DNA of 64,000 bases from Gammaproteobacteria bacterium (GTDB lineage: Bacteria > Pseudomonadota > Gammaproteobacteria > DSM-16500), in NCBI GenBank assembly GCA_013286085.1, contig JABDGK010000007.1:920-64919 (forward strand), read 5' to 3'. The notes under the pieces were generated by a model. It did not search any database. It was given only the letters and a program-made list of their open reading frames with translations, and was not told the DNA's origin. Positions within the stretch are counted from its first letter, which is position 1; each line of letters begins with the position of its first letter. Positions 20,095 to 30,303 of this stretch are shown here, piece by piece. A program made the translations under genes and the position numbers.

Positions 20095-23064
20095 ATGTCG
20101 ACCAATAATCCAAATGATATTCAAAATCAGCATGATTTTGCGATCATATTGGATGATGTCGTCAAAAAATTTCCGGCGGTTGATGAAACTGAACCTGCGT
20201 TATCACATATTTCTGCACGGATTAAAAAAGGCTGTATCACGGGATTAGTAGGCCCCGATGGCGCAGGAAAAACAACATTAATACGCATTATTGCTGGCTT
20301 ATTAACGTTAACAGAAGGCAGTGTTAGAACTGGCGGCCTAGATCCTGATAAAGACTTGGATCGTTTACGCGCCATCTTAGGCTATATGCCACAAAAATTT
20401 GGCCTCTATGAAGATCTGACGGTGATGGAAAATCTCGTGCTGTATGCGGATTTACGTAATGTCGCACAAGACGAACGCCGCAAGGTGTTTGAACAATTAC
20501 TCGATTTCACTGATCTTAAAAAATTTACCGCACGCCCGGCAGGCAAATTATCCGGCGGCATGAAACAAAAACTAGGACTAGCATGTGCTTTACTCGGCAA
20601 TCCACAGATTCTGTTGCTAGATGAGCCAAGCGTCGGCGTGGATCCCATTGCACGACGCGAATTATGGAAGATGGTAGACGCACTATTAAAAAAAGGCATT
20701 ACGGTTATCTGGAGCACATCGTATTTAGATGAAGCTGAACTATGCGATGAAGTATTATTAATGCACGCTGGAAAAATCTTGTATTCAGGCAAACCCAGCG
20801 AACTAACTGCACGTGTTAAAGATCGCAGCATACAAATACGCAATATTGAAGGCAATCATCGTATCGTCTTGCAACATGCCCTGCGCATGAAAGAAGTGAT
20901 GGATGGTGTCATTCAAGGTAAATATGTACGCCTATTATTAAGAGAAAAAAATCACCTTCCTGATCTTGAATCACTGCAGGCAGGAAGCAAAGCAACATTA
21001 ATCGTTGTCCCACCGCGCTTTGAAGATGCTTTTATCGATATACTCGGCGGCGGACCGGGTGGTGATTCCGAATTAGCAAAAGTCATGAAGTCTGTTGCAA
21101 AATCTGAATTAACATCCGTCATTGAAGCGAAAGCACTCACCAAACAATTTGGTACTTTCATCGCAACGGATCATATTAGCTTTGCTGTCAAGCGTGGCAC
21201 CGTATTTGGTTTGCTAGGCCCCAATGGCGCAGGCAAATCAACCACATTTAAAATGATGTGTGGCTTATTAACGCCTACTTCTGGCTTCGCGCATGTATTA
21301 GGTATTGATTTACAAAAAAGTCCCAGCCAAGCTCATCAGCAAGTGGGATATATGGCACAAAAATTTTCGCTATATAGTGATCTTACCGTCAAACAAAATC
21401 TTGAATTTTTTGCTGGAATTTATGGCTTACATGGCAAAAACAAAATTCAAAAAATCACCGAAATGATAGAGGCATTTGATTTCAAGCCATATCTACATGC
21501 CAATGCAAGCGAATTATCCTTAGGTTTCAAACAACGTCTGTCGCTGGCTTGTGCTATCATGCACGAACCACCCATTTTATTTTTAGATGAACCTACATCA
21601 GGTGTTGATCCTATCACGCGCCGAGAATTTTGGACGCATATTAATGGCTTAGTCCGCAAAGGTGTGACCGTCATGGTCACTACGCACTTCATGGATGAAG
21701 CTGAATATTGCGATTATGTTGGATTAGTTTATCGTGGCAAACTCATTGCAACAGGAACACCGGATCAACTCAAAGAACTGGTAACCAATAAAAAGCTTCC
21801 TGAGCCAACCATGGAAGATGCGTTCATTGAACTTATCATGCAACATGATAAAAATAATACGCAAAACCCGACAGAAACTGATGCTGCAATGACTATTCTC
21901 CCGCTGAAAACACCCTCGATATTCAATCGCTTTGTTTCACAATCAGATTCTGTGCGCCGCTGGTTAGCACTTTGTCGCAAAGAGTTTTATCAAATTGTGC
22001 GTGACCCTAGTAATATTTTAATCGCATTTATTTTACCCATGGTCATGTTGTTTATTTATGGTTTTGGCATTAATTTAGATTCAAAAGATTTGCGCATGGG
22101 TATTGTATTACAAGACACGAGCAGTGAAGCGCGTCGTTTCGAAGACGCTTTTTTTGCATCACCCTACTTACAAATGACATCCATGCCAACGCTCGCAGAA
22201 GCTACCAAGCAATTAGTCGCCGGAAATATACGTGGATTTGTCGCAATTCAGTCGGATTTTTCTAAGCGACTACCACTATCGCATGGTATATCCCCAGTAC
22301 AAATTATTACAGATGGCGCTGAAACCAATACAGCCAATTTCGTCACATCTTACGCTGTCGGTGCCCAGCAAAAATGGCAGGAAATACGTGGCATTGAAAC
22401 AGGAAAACCGCTCCAAGCACCCATCAACATCGAGACACGTTATTGGTTTAATCCAGCAGCAATTAGTCGAAATTATATTGTACCGGGATCCATCGCTATC
22501 ATTATGACGGTGATCGGTGCTTTGTTGACATCTTTGGTCGTTGCGCGTGAATGGGAACGTGGAACCATGGAAGCCTTGCTCTCCACATCAATTACGCGAT
22601 TAGAATTTTTATTTTCAAAATTGATGCCTTACTATCTACTGGGTATTTTTTCGATGGCAGTGTGCTGGCTTGTTGCAATCACCCTATTAGGCACGCCTTT
22701 TTGCGGCTCATTGATATTTTTATTTATTGAAACCAGTCTATTTTTAGGCTGTGCATTAGGTCTTGGGCTATGCCTATCTACCGCAACGCGCAACCAATTT
22801 AATGCCGCACAAGCCTCACTGAATCTGGCTTTTTTACCCGCTGTGATGTTATCGGGTTTTATTTTTGAAATTAACAGTATGCCGCTAGCGGTACAGGCTG
22901 TGACCTATTTAATGCCGCCACGGTATTTTGTTGCATCGTTGCAGACGCTTTTTTTAGCGGGAAACGTAGCAGAATTACTGTTTAAAAATGGCCTGTTTTT
23001 ATTGGTATTTGCCATTCTACTACTCGGACTCACAGCAAAATTAACCCGTCGCAGACTGGATTGA
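20095..23064 (+). CDS. rbbA: Fused ABC transporter, two ATPase domains plus ABC-2 permease (RbbA/YhiH-like)
   Basis: Two Walker A (GPDGAGKTT, GPNGAGKST), signatures LSGGMKQ and LSLGFKQ, C-terminal ABC-2 membrane domain. Confidence 0.9.
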   Translation: MSTNNPNDIQNQHDFAIILDDVVKKFPAVDETEPALSHISARIKKGCITGLVGPDGAGKTTLIRIIAGLLTLTEGSVRTGGLDPDKDLDRLRAILGYMPQKFGLYEDLTVMENLVLYADLRNVAQDERRKVFEQLLDFTDLKKFTARPAGKLSGGMKQKLGLACALLGNPQILLLDEPSVGVDPIARRELWKMVDALLKKGITVIWSTSYLDEAELCDEVLLMHAGKILYSGKPSELTARVKDRSIQIRNIEGNHRIVLQHALRMKEVMDGVIQGKYVRLLLREKNHLPDLESLQAGSKATLIVVPPRFEDAFIDILGGGPGGDSELAKVMKSVAKSELTSVIEAKALTKQFGTFIATDHISFAVKRGTVFGLLGPNGAGKSTTFKMMCGLLTPTSGFAHVLGIDLQKSPSQAHQQVGYMAQKFSLYSDLTVKQNLEFFAGIYGLHGKNKIQKITEMIEAFDFKPYLHANASELSLGFKQRLSLACAIMHEPPILFLDEPTSGVDPITRREFWTHINGLVRKGVTVMVTTHFMDEAEYCDYVGLVYRGKLIATGTPDQLKELVTNKKLPEPTMEDAFIELIMQHDKNNTQNPTETDAAMTILPLKTPSIFNRFVSQSDSVRRWLALCRKEFYQIVRDPSNILIAFILPMVMLFIYGFGINLDSKDLRMGIVLQDTSSEARRFEDAFFASPYLQMTSMPTLAEATKQLVAGNIRGFVAIQSDFSKRLPLSHGISPVQIITDGAETNTANFVTSYAVGAQQKWQEIRGIETGKPLQAPINIETRYWFNPAAISRNYIVPGSIAIIMTVIGALLTSLVVAREWERGTMEALLSTSITRLEFLFSKLMPYYLLGIFSMAVCWLVAITLLGTPFCGSLIFLFIETSLFLGCALGLGLCLSTATRNQFNAAQASLNLAFLPAVMLSGFIFEINSMPLAVQAVTYLMPPRYFVASLQTLFLAGNVAELLFKNGLFLLVFAILLLGLTAKLTRRRLD

Positions 23065-23073
23065 GAGAATTAA

Positions 23074-24174
23074 ATGTTTCAACGCATTTTGGCTTTGATA
23101 CGAAAAGAATTACAAGCACAATTACGCGACAAAGACAGTCGGCGCTTACTGATTGTGCCTGTGATATTGCAATTAGTATTATTTCCTTTTGCGGCAACAT
23201 TGGAAGTCAAAAATGCCACCTTGGCTATTTACAATCAAGATTCAGGAAAAAATTCCATCGAACTCATGGAGCGTTTTTCAAAAGCAAAAGCGTTTCCAAA
23301 TTTAAAGATTTTACATAGCGTCAACGAAGTCAGCGACACCATCAACAATCAACGAGCATTATTAGTCGTGAGCTTTCCCAGCGATTTTTCAAGAAAAATA
23401 GTTGCCCACAAAACGGCATCGTTACAAATTATTATTGATGGCCGACGTTCTAATGCAGCACAAATTGCAGCGGGTTATATTCAAAATATCGTTCAAAATT
23501 ATGAAAATGAGCTCCCATCTACAAACACTATCAAGTCAGTCGCTGTGATACGAAACTGGTTTAATCCGAATTTAGAATATCAATGGTTTATTCTTCCCTG
23601 CTTGATTGCATTAATCACCACCATTGGCTGCTTGATCGTAACAGCCATGTCCGTTGCACGTGAACGTGAGCAAGGTACGTTTGAACAATTACTGGTGTCG
23701 CCACTCAACACAGCTAGCATCATGTTTGGTAAAACGATTCCTGCACTCATGATTGCCACAGTACAAGCGACTATCATTCTATTAGCGGCCATCTGGATTT
23801 ATCGCATTCCATTCCAAGGATCCATCGTATTGTTATATTTTAGTTTATTATGTTATGGAGTTTCATTGTCGGGGATTGGATTATTAATTTCGTCAATTTG
23901 CGGAACGCAACAACAAGCATTTCTGGGGGTTTTTGGATTTCTCATGCCAGCTATCATGCTGTCAGGTTATGTTGCACCCATAGAGAATATTCCAGAACCA
24001 TTACGAAGCATTACGTGGTTTAACCCCATTCGACATTTTATTGTCATTACCAAAGGTATTTACTTAAAAGGTTTTGATTTTGCTCTGGTTTGGCATGACT
24101 TATGGCCTTTACTGATCATTGCTTCAATAACATTGTCACTAGCGTATTTCATATTTAAAAGACAAACGGGGTGA
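23074..24174 (+). CDS. ABC-2 type permease (YhhJ-like)
   Basis: RIWNFNPNLEYQWFILPCLIALI-type layout, VAREREQGTFEQLLVSPL, LSGYVAPIENIPEPLRSITWFNPIRHF. Confidence 0.9.
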   Translation: MFQRILALIRKELQAQLRDKDSRRLLIVPVILQLVLFPFAATLEVKNATLAIYNQDSGKNSIELMERFSKAKAFPNLKILHSVNEVSDTINNQRALLVVSFPSDFSRKIVAHKTASLQIIIDGRRSNAAQIAAGYIQNIVQNYENELPSTNTIKSVAVIRNWFNPNLEYQWFILPCLIALITTIGCLIVTAMSVAREREQGTFEQLLVSPLNTASIMFGKTIPALMIATVQATIILLAAIWIYRIPFQGSIVLLYFSLLCYGVSLSGIGLLISSICGTQQQAFLGVFGFLMPAIMLSGYVAPIENIPEPLRSITWFNPIRHFIVITKGIYLKGFDFALVWHDLWPLLIIASITLSLAYFIFKRQTG

Positions 24175-25571
24175 GCATGAAGAATTACATTTTTATTTTT
24201 TTGGGAAGTGTTACCTTAACAGGTTGTACGGTAGGCCCCAACTATCAGACACCGACAGCCCCCCTTCCCTCGCATTTCATTAATACCAAGCAGCAATCTA
24301 CAGTGACGACTAACTGGCAGAGCACTGTCAAAGATCCTATTTTAGTAAAACTCATTCAGCAAGCTTTAATGCGCAATTGGGATATTCAACAAGCACAAGC
24401 CAAAATAAGACAATCACGCGCGGAATTAAATATTGCAACAGCGGATTTTCTTCCTGAGCTCAACGCAACAGGAAAAATTTCACGTGATCATCTCAGCGCA
24501 AACAGTGAATTACTCTCCAGTATCCCCTTTAAAATACCGCTAAACTATACTGACTCTAAAGTAGAGTTTGATGCGTCGTGGGAAGTAGATGTTTTTGGCC
24601 ACACACGGCGATCTGTGGAAGCAGCCAATGCAACCTTACAAAGTTCGCTGGAAAATTCTAACGATACCGCTATTAGAGTAGCAGCTGAGGTTGCAAAAGA
24701 TTATATTCAATATCGCATTTATCAACAACGCATTATAATAGCAAAAAATACCCTTATTTCTTATCAAAAAACAGCTTCGTTAATCAAATTACAACTGCAA
24801 GCCGGCAAAACAAATGCTGTCGATTTACAGCGTGTGCAAAGTCAAGCCCTATCTGCAGAAGCATCGCTACCGCCATTACAAGCGGAAGAACGCGCTACGT
24901 TGGCTGCATTAGCTGTCATGGTCGATGAATTCCCTGAATCATTATTTGAAAAATTACAACAACCAAGATCGATACCCATCATTCAATCAAAAAATTTATC
25001 CGTTGGCATTCCATCTGATTTATTGCAACGACGCCCTGATATTCGCATGGCTGAACGTGAACTTGCCGCTGCAACGGCCAATATTGGTGTTGCCGTCGCC
25101 AATCAATTTCCACGCTTTCAATTAATCGGTGACATCGGCTCTGAAACCGCTGTTGCGGGTACTTTTACAAATGCGGCCAGTCGTTATTGGTCTTATGGCC
25201 CGCAAATTTATCTGCCTATTTTTCAAGGTGGGCGTCTACGAAACGCCATCAAAGCAAATGAAGCCGCACGAGATGCCATTTTTGCAACGTATAAAAAATC
25301 TGTTTTACAAGCTTTAGCAGACGTTGAGTCGGCACTAATTCGCTATAAGAAAGAAAAATTACGCGAGCAAGAATTGCTGTCGTCTTATAACAAAATCAAA
25401 ACCAGTGTGCGGTTGATTAATCTACAATACCGAGATGGTAAAACAGCCTTAATGGATGTTCTGGATGTTGAGAGACAAGCTAATGATTTGCATGATCAAT
25501 ATGTACAATCGGTAGGTCAGGTAGCGATTAATAGAATTTCGCTTTTTAAAGCGCTGGGGGGAGCTTGTTAG
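24171..25571 (+). CDS. NodT-type outer membrane efflux lipoprotein
   Basis: SVTLTGCTVGPNYQTP lipobox/motif; IPSDLLQRRPDIRMAERELAAATANIGVA; overlaps upstream gene by 4 nt. Confidence 0.93.
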   Translation: MSMKNYIFIFLGSVTLTGCTVGPNYQTPTAPLPSHFINTKQQSTVTTNWQSTVKDPILVKLIQQALMRNWDIQQAQAKIRQSRAELNIATADFLPELNATGKISRDHLSANSELLSSIPFKIPLNYTDSKVEFDASWEVDVFGHTRRSVEAANATLQSSLENSNDTAIRVAAEVAKDYIQYRIYQQRIIIAKNTLISYQKTASLIKLQLQAGKTNAVDLQRVQSQALSAEASLPPLQAEERATLAALAVMVDEFPESLFEKLQQPRSIPIIQSKNLSVGIPSDLLQRRPDIRMAERELAAATANIGVAVANQFPRFQLIGDIGSETAVAGTFTNAASRYWSYGPQIYLPIFQGGRLRNAIKANEAARDAIFATYKKSVLQALADVESALIRYKKEKLREQELLSSYNKIKTSVRLINLQYRDGKTALMDVLDVERQANDLHDQYVQSVGQVAINRISLFKALGGAC

Positions 25572-25639
25572 CAAAAGAAATAATTTTGTGTATACTGGTT
25601 ACCATTAAAAATAACGCCTTATCTGGATGAGAGAAAAGC

Positions 25640-27628
25640 ATGGAAAGCCGTCACGAAGAGGAATCAAAATCTGCAACAGCCGTCAACAATACTCCTGCTA
25701 CGGTCACACACAGTAATTGGTGGTATTCCTTACACAAAACCATTGCTGCCGATCTTGATATTTTATTAGAAGATTACCAGCCTGTTGAAATCGTATCCGC
25801 GCTAAATAAATTTATCGCAGGAGCATCTGATTATCTGACTGAGAATCATGATTTTAATCATACTATTACAAATATTTTTGATTTATTAACGTTGTTTACA
25901 CCAGCAGCTAAGCTTTATCAAGCAATTACTCAACATGAACAAAAAGAAAATCAACGAAAGAAAAAAGCAAAACAAGCTGAAACACCTCTTCCCACTATAG
26001 ACGAAGTAAAAACTACAGCGTTAAGTATTTTAAAAGAGCTATGCAAGGAAAGAAATGTAATTATCAGTGACAACACTCTTTTGGCCAAAGACTTACCCGA
26101 CTTTATGCCTGGCAAGCAATATGTTTATGAGGAAATTTTTGCCATTTTAAATGCACATTTTGCTACTTTTAAAATGAATATCCCAGAAGAACAGCAAGGC
26201 AAGATGCTCATCAACTTATTAACGCACTTTGCTGATGCAGACGATGTTAGCTGGAAAGCAGTCATCGCAAGTCCCCAAAAAACTGAACAATCGAGAAGCC
26301 GTATCCCTGGAATGGGTCTCGCTATAATTCTTCATACCACTACACCCATGAATGGTTTTTATGTCGACCTCTCAACATCATTTAAGAATTTTGAAAAATT
26401 TTCTCGTTATTGTAATAAAGAAACACTGGAGAATGACGCAATTGAACGCCTGACTGATTCGTCAGTAGGATTAAAGTATGCTATTCAAGTACGTATTAAA
26501 CCCATTGTAAAATTACTGTTATCAGATAAATTTAAACAATCGCTGGCAAATTTTCTTTCTGATCCAGCTGTTTTAGAAAATTTCAGATTATTTCTAGATC
26601 CCCAACAACAGCACCTACATAATGCATTTACCGAAACAATAAATACAATGGGTGAAAAATATCGATTAAATATTTATTCTGACATACTGGAGTCTTCCTT
26701 ACTGCATGCCTTTGGAATTCAATCAGAATACAAAGTCATGCAATTTCAACCAGCCACTCGTCATGATAGTTTTATGACTTGCGCTGATTTTTATTTGGAT
26801 ATCACAACACAAGATGCGCATCAACTAGAAGCGGCTATTAATCAAGAATTTCCTAACTCAGCTAAATTGATTCAAGAAAATGCAAAACTAGAAGATAGAG
26901 ACCCGATTAATTTACAACTTATCTCCATTAAATATGAAACATTAAATAACCCTGAATTTTTAAAAAAATTGTCAACAGCGCTAGAAAATATCCGTCGCGA
27001 TAAGCCAACGCTATTTAAAAAATTATTACTTGATTCTTCTTCACAATATTTTGAAGAGTTGAATGAAGACTACAAAGCCTATCCTGAATTATATAAAGCA
27101 CTTGAAAATCTTATCAAAGCCATCCAATTTCATAAACCACAACACAAAATAGACGATGCCAGTTTTGATGTTGAAAGAGCTATTGCTAACGAGGAAGCTG
27201 CGCGTATTTCCCAAGGACGTGCCGCCTATAACGCGTTTAAAATTCATATTAAAAACCCAATAAAACACTTGCAAAAAGAAGTTGGCTTACGAACAGAAAA
27301 AGAAAATGCGCTTAATGATATCGCTGCAGAAGAAAAAATGGATGTGCAAAGCAAACTTCAAGCACTCTCTCAGCAATGTCATGACAAGCATCCGGCGTTA
27401 GCAACAGCACTTACTGAATTTTCCTCAACAACGCTAACACCAGACACCCCGAATCCTGAACAAAAAAAGTGGGATGCTGTGGCACCAGTGAGAAAAGCAA
27501 TTGCCTCTATCGAAGCTGCTTGCTCAACTAGACACGAGCACACCTTATTCAAAAGGGGAATAAAAAAAGAAATCAAAGCATTACTGAAGGCAGAAGAAAG
27601 ACAAAATACGCAGCCTGCAAAACCGTAG
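25640..27628 (+). CDS. Large hypothetical helical protein, effector candidate
   Basis: 662 aa, Lys/Glu/Gln-rich, no recognisable family; polar C-terminus KAEERQNTQPAKP. Confidence 0.7.
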   Translation: MESRHEEESKSATAVNNTPATVTHSNWWYSLHKTIAADLDILLEDYQPVEIVSALNKFIAGASDYLTENHDFNHTITNIFDLLTLFTPAAKLYQAITQHEQKENQRKKKAKQAETPLPTIDEVKTTALSILKELCKERNVIISDNTLLAKDLPDFMPGKQYVYEEIFAILNAHFATFKMNIPEEQQGKMLINLLTHFADADDVSWKAVIASPQKTEQSRSRIPGMGLAIILHTTTPMNGFYVDLSTSFKNFEKFSRYCNKETLENDAIERLTDSSVGLKYAIQVRIKPIVKLLLSDKFKQSLANFLSDPAVLENFRLFLDPQQQHLHNAFTETINTMGEKYRLNIYSDILESSLLHAFGIQSEYKVMQFQPATRHDSFMTCADFYLDITTQDAHQLEAAINQEFPNSAKLIQENAKLEDRDPINLQLISIKYETLNNPEFLKKLSTALENIRRDKPTLFKKLLLDSSSQYFEELNEDYKAYPELYKALENLIKAIQFHKPQHKIDDASFDVERAIANEEAARISQGRAAYNAFKIHIKNPIKHLQKEVGLRTEKENALNDIAAEEKMDVQSKLQALSQQCHDKHPALATALTEFSSTTLTPDTPNPEQKKWDAVAPVRKAIASIEAACSTRHEHTLFKRGIKKEIKALLKAEERQNTQPAKP

Positions 27629-27642
27629 CTAAAAAATGGAAT

Positions 27643-27685
27643 GTAGGGTGGACCCCGTTTAAAAGCACAACGGGGTCCATCCTAC
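27643..27685. repeat. Palindromic repeat GTAGGGTGGACCCCGTTTAAAAGCACAACGGGGTCCATCCTAC
   Basis: First 34 nt identical, in inverted orientation, to 29417..29450. Confidence 0.85.
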
Positions 27686-27695
27686 TTTTCTACCT

Positions 27696-29288
27696 TTAGG
27701 GAATACTCACTAAAGTCGGTGTGCCAGATGTTACTATCACCCCATTTGTTGCATCAAAAACAGGAGCGTAGTCGCTGCCATTGGCTGGTTTCATTTTAAG
27801 TGATAACAGTGAAATCCCTGTGGAGTTCGTTACTGTAAAAGATACAGGGCTAGCCGTAAAAATAGCCCCCACTGCGGTATTGGCTATGATGGGAGTCGCT
27901 GATACGCTCGTAATTTTCTGATTTGACGTGCAAGTAGTATGCCCCGTGACTGAACCCGTCATACCGGGCTGTATAGTGAGGGTACTTTGATAAGCGACTG
28001 TGCGTGAGTCACATAAAACAGAAGAACCTGTATAGAGCTGAACAAGTGCGCTAGAGGGTGTGACACCGGCAGTGCTTGCTTCGCTATTGTATAAGTTATT
28101 TGTTAATTGAATGAGTTGTGTGCCTGCTGTTAAAAATGAAATAAGAGCGAGTGCTTGTGGTGAGCCTAGACCCGTCACATAATTATATCCTGTTCTTGTT
28201 TGGCAATAGTAACCACAACTACCATTGGTGCCGCTGGTAATAGCATGATACAGCGTACTGTATGAGGAGGTCGCGGCGTTATAAAGGGTCTGATTGGCAG
28301 TTGTTAAATTTCTACCTGCAGCACTGTTGGCTATTGCGAGTAATGCAGCCCATTGAGGTGCACCTGCACTCGTTCCGCCAACCACCATCCAACCCTGTTG
28401 GCCGTAGCTATCATAAACTGTCACACCGCTCGCTTGATCTGCATTGTAACTGACATCAGGCACTCCTCGCATCGCACCTCCGTCTTGTGGGATAGGGAAG
28501 CTCGCTTGATAACTCGGTTCGGTTTCATAAGCGCTGAGGCCTCCGCCAGAGCCGCTCCAACCCGCTTCATTCGCATAACTACCATCGGAGTTTAACATGA
28601 GCGTAGTGCCCCCTACGCTGAGTACATAGGGTGACGAAGCCGGGTAGCTTACCCCGTGTCCATTATCTCCTGAAGAAACAACGACAGGAACAGGACTATT
28701 TTGGAATATCGAATCAAAAGATTGTTCACCATCATATTCTGCGCCTCCCCAACTGCATGAAATCACAGTCGCGTTATTTTCGATGGCTACATTGATAGCT
28801 GAAAATAATCCATTACTCGCATCGGAAGCTTCCACTAAAAGAATTTTAGCGAGAGGAGCAATTGCATGCACCCACTCGACATCAAGTGCAATTTCTACTC
28901 CCCAACCGGGATCACCCGTAGGTGTGCCGCTAGCATAAATCTTTTTAAAGCAACCGTTCGCCGTGGTGCAGGAAGGTAGACCATACATGCTAGAAAACAC
29001 GCCTAAATCAGCTTCAATGTTAGGGTTATCCATAGCATCGATGATAGCAACTGTTTGTCCTAAGCCTTGCAGGTTAGCAGGAAAACCATAAGCTTTTATG
29101 ACGCTAGCCGGTGAGAGACCAGAGGGAAGCAATCCATTGGTGTTAGGTTTTATACGGTAGGGAGGATGTGCTTGCCAACCTTTAGGCATATAGCCTGCAT
29201 AAGCTTGCAGACTTACCAGAGTGAAAACAATAGCAATGATAGTGCACAAAAATCTAGAATCTGACCTAATTTTCATAGACTCTTTCAT
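27696..29288 (-). CDS. S53 (sedolisin/kumamolisin-like) serine-carboxyl protease with C-terminal beta domain
   Basis: GWGVEIALDVEWVHAIAPLAKILLVEA (Glu/Asp), SSGDNG, VGGTSAGAPQWAALLA (Ser), signal peptide. Confidence 0.9.
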   Translation of the reverse strand: MKESMKIRSDSRFLCTIIAIVFTLVSLQAYAGYMPKGWQAHPPYRIKPNTNGLLPSGLSPASVIKAYGFPANLQGLGQTVAIIDAMDNPNIEADLGVFSSMYGLPSCTTANGCFKKIYASGTPTGDPGWGVEIALDVEWVHAIAPLAKILLVEASDASNGLFSAINVAIENNATVISCSWGGAEYDGEQSFDSIFQNSPVPVVVSSGDNGHGVSYPASSPYVLSVGGTTLMLNSDGSYANEAGWSGSGGGLSAYETEPSYQASFPIPQDGGAMRGVPDVSYNADQASGVTVYDSYGQQGWMVVGGTSAGAPQWAALLAIANSAAGRNLTTANQTLYNAATSSYSTLYHAITSGTNGSCGYYCQTRTGYNYVTGLGSPQALALISFLTAGTQLIQLTNNLYNSEASTAGVTPSSALVQLYTGSSVLCDSRTVAYQSTLTIQPGMTGSVTGHTTCTSNQKITSVSATPIIANTAVGAIFTASPVSFTVTNSTGISLLSLKMKPANGSDYAPVFDATNGVIVTSGTPTLVSIP

Positions 29289-29393
29289 CCGTGATAGAGG
29301 AAAATCAGAATAAATATTACGCTAACATAAGCCGAAATAACCCAAAAATCAAGGGCACTAACTTGGCTAAATAGCATCATAGATGGAAAGATT

Positions 29394-29451
29394 GGTGGAC
29401 ACGCTGCGCGGAGTTTACCCCGTTGTGCTTTTAAACGGGGTCCACCCTACG
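29394..29451. repeat. Palindromic repeat, composite of GGTGGACACGCTGCGCGGAGT and inverted GTAGGGTGGACCCCGTTT units
   Basis: 29417..29450 is the reverse complement of 27643..27676 over 34 nt. Confidence 0.85.
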
Positions 29452-29592
29452 TTTGTGTATATTATTTGATCTATATATTCTTATCTGATTTGAATAAAAT
29501 CTTGTCAACTACTTTTTCTTCGATTTATTACTTGCTAGACCAGCAAAATCCACCTTGCTTTGTATAATTAGAATACAAATATAATACAAGGG

Positions 29593-30174
29593 GTGGTTAT
29601 TATGCGAGTCGTCTCATTTGGTCTTTTATTAGCAAGTTTGGGCTTGGTTTCGTTGTCACTCTCGTCGTGTTCTTATTATTCGAAAACGGAAAATGTCACC
29701 ATCAACTACCAATCCAATAATAAGCATTCCAGTATTCATGAATTTGTAAATTATAAAGAGCGACTGCCGCAATCTATCAATACGTACGGTGAAAAAACTA
29801 TTCTAGTTGATCCCAACGTGCATGCCTGGGGCGCTTATGAGTCCGATGGGCAATTGGTGCGAGCGGGTTTAGCCACAGCCGGCAATAGCTGGTGTCCTGA
29901 TATAGGGCGCCCTTGTCGTACTAAAGCCGGTAGTTTTCACATTAATTCGCTAGGCAATGCCGGCTGCAAATCATCTATTTACCCACTACATCACCCTGGT
30001 GCGCCCATGCCATACTGCATGTTCTTTAATCGCAATCAAGGTTTGCATGGTTCGTACAATGTTGTTGAAGGTAATCAAAGCCATGGCTGTGTACGCATGC
30101 GAGTAGAAGATGCTGAATGGGTACGGTATAACTTTGCGAATATTGGCACAAGAGTTGTGGTGAAACCATATTAG
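29593..30174 (+). CDS. L,D-transpeptidase (YkuD-type), paralogue of 50997..51581
   Basis: Lipoprotein-like N-terminus; NQSHGCVRMRVEDAEWV catalytic motif; long shared blocks with the second copy. Confidence 0.85.
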   Translation: MVIMRVVSFGLLLASLGLVSLSLSSCSYYSKTENVTINYQSNNKHSSIHEFVNYKERLPQSINTYGEKTILVDPNVHAWGAYESDGQLVRAGLATAGNSWCPDIGRPCRTKAGSFHINSLGNAGCKSSIYPLHHPGAPMPYCMFFNRNQGLHGSYNVVEGNQSHGCVRMRVEDAEWVRYNFANIGTRVVVKPY

Positions 30175-30180
30175 GAGCAA

Positions 30181-30245
30181 GTAGCCCGTATGAAGCCCCG
30201 TTTAAAAACATAACGGGGTAAACTCCGCAAACGTAATACGGGCTA
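30181..30245. repeat. Palindromic repeat GTAGCCCGTATGAAGCCCCGTTTAAAAACATAACGGGGTAAACTCCGC...GTAATACGGGCTAT
   Basis: Nested inverted arms; shares the CCCCGTTTAAAA..AACGGGGTAAACTCCGC core with 29394..29451. Confidence 0.75.
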
Positions 30246-30303
30246 TACGCTTAATGTGCTATAATATTATAAAATAAGTGAAATACAAACCGGAGGATGT
30301 GTC

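Noticed and set aside
20127-21980. Series of minus-strand ORFs (20127, 20406, 20952, 21447, 21765) inside the fused ABC transporter gene
   Set aside because: Antisense to a clearly conserved CDS with Walker and signature motifs; low-complexity, no start context or family pattern.
29986-30211. Short minus-strand ORFs opposite the first L,D-transpeptidase
   Set aside because: Antisense to the catalytic motif region; no conserved features.
30245-30275. Possible PmrA-like box (CTTAATGTGCTATAATATTA) upstream of the 30304 ORF, also partly at 54977
   Set aside because: Only one partial half-site matches a CTTAATATT direct repeat; more simply explained as AT-rich -10 promoter sequence.
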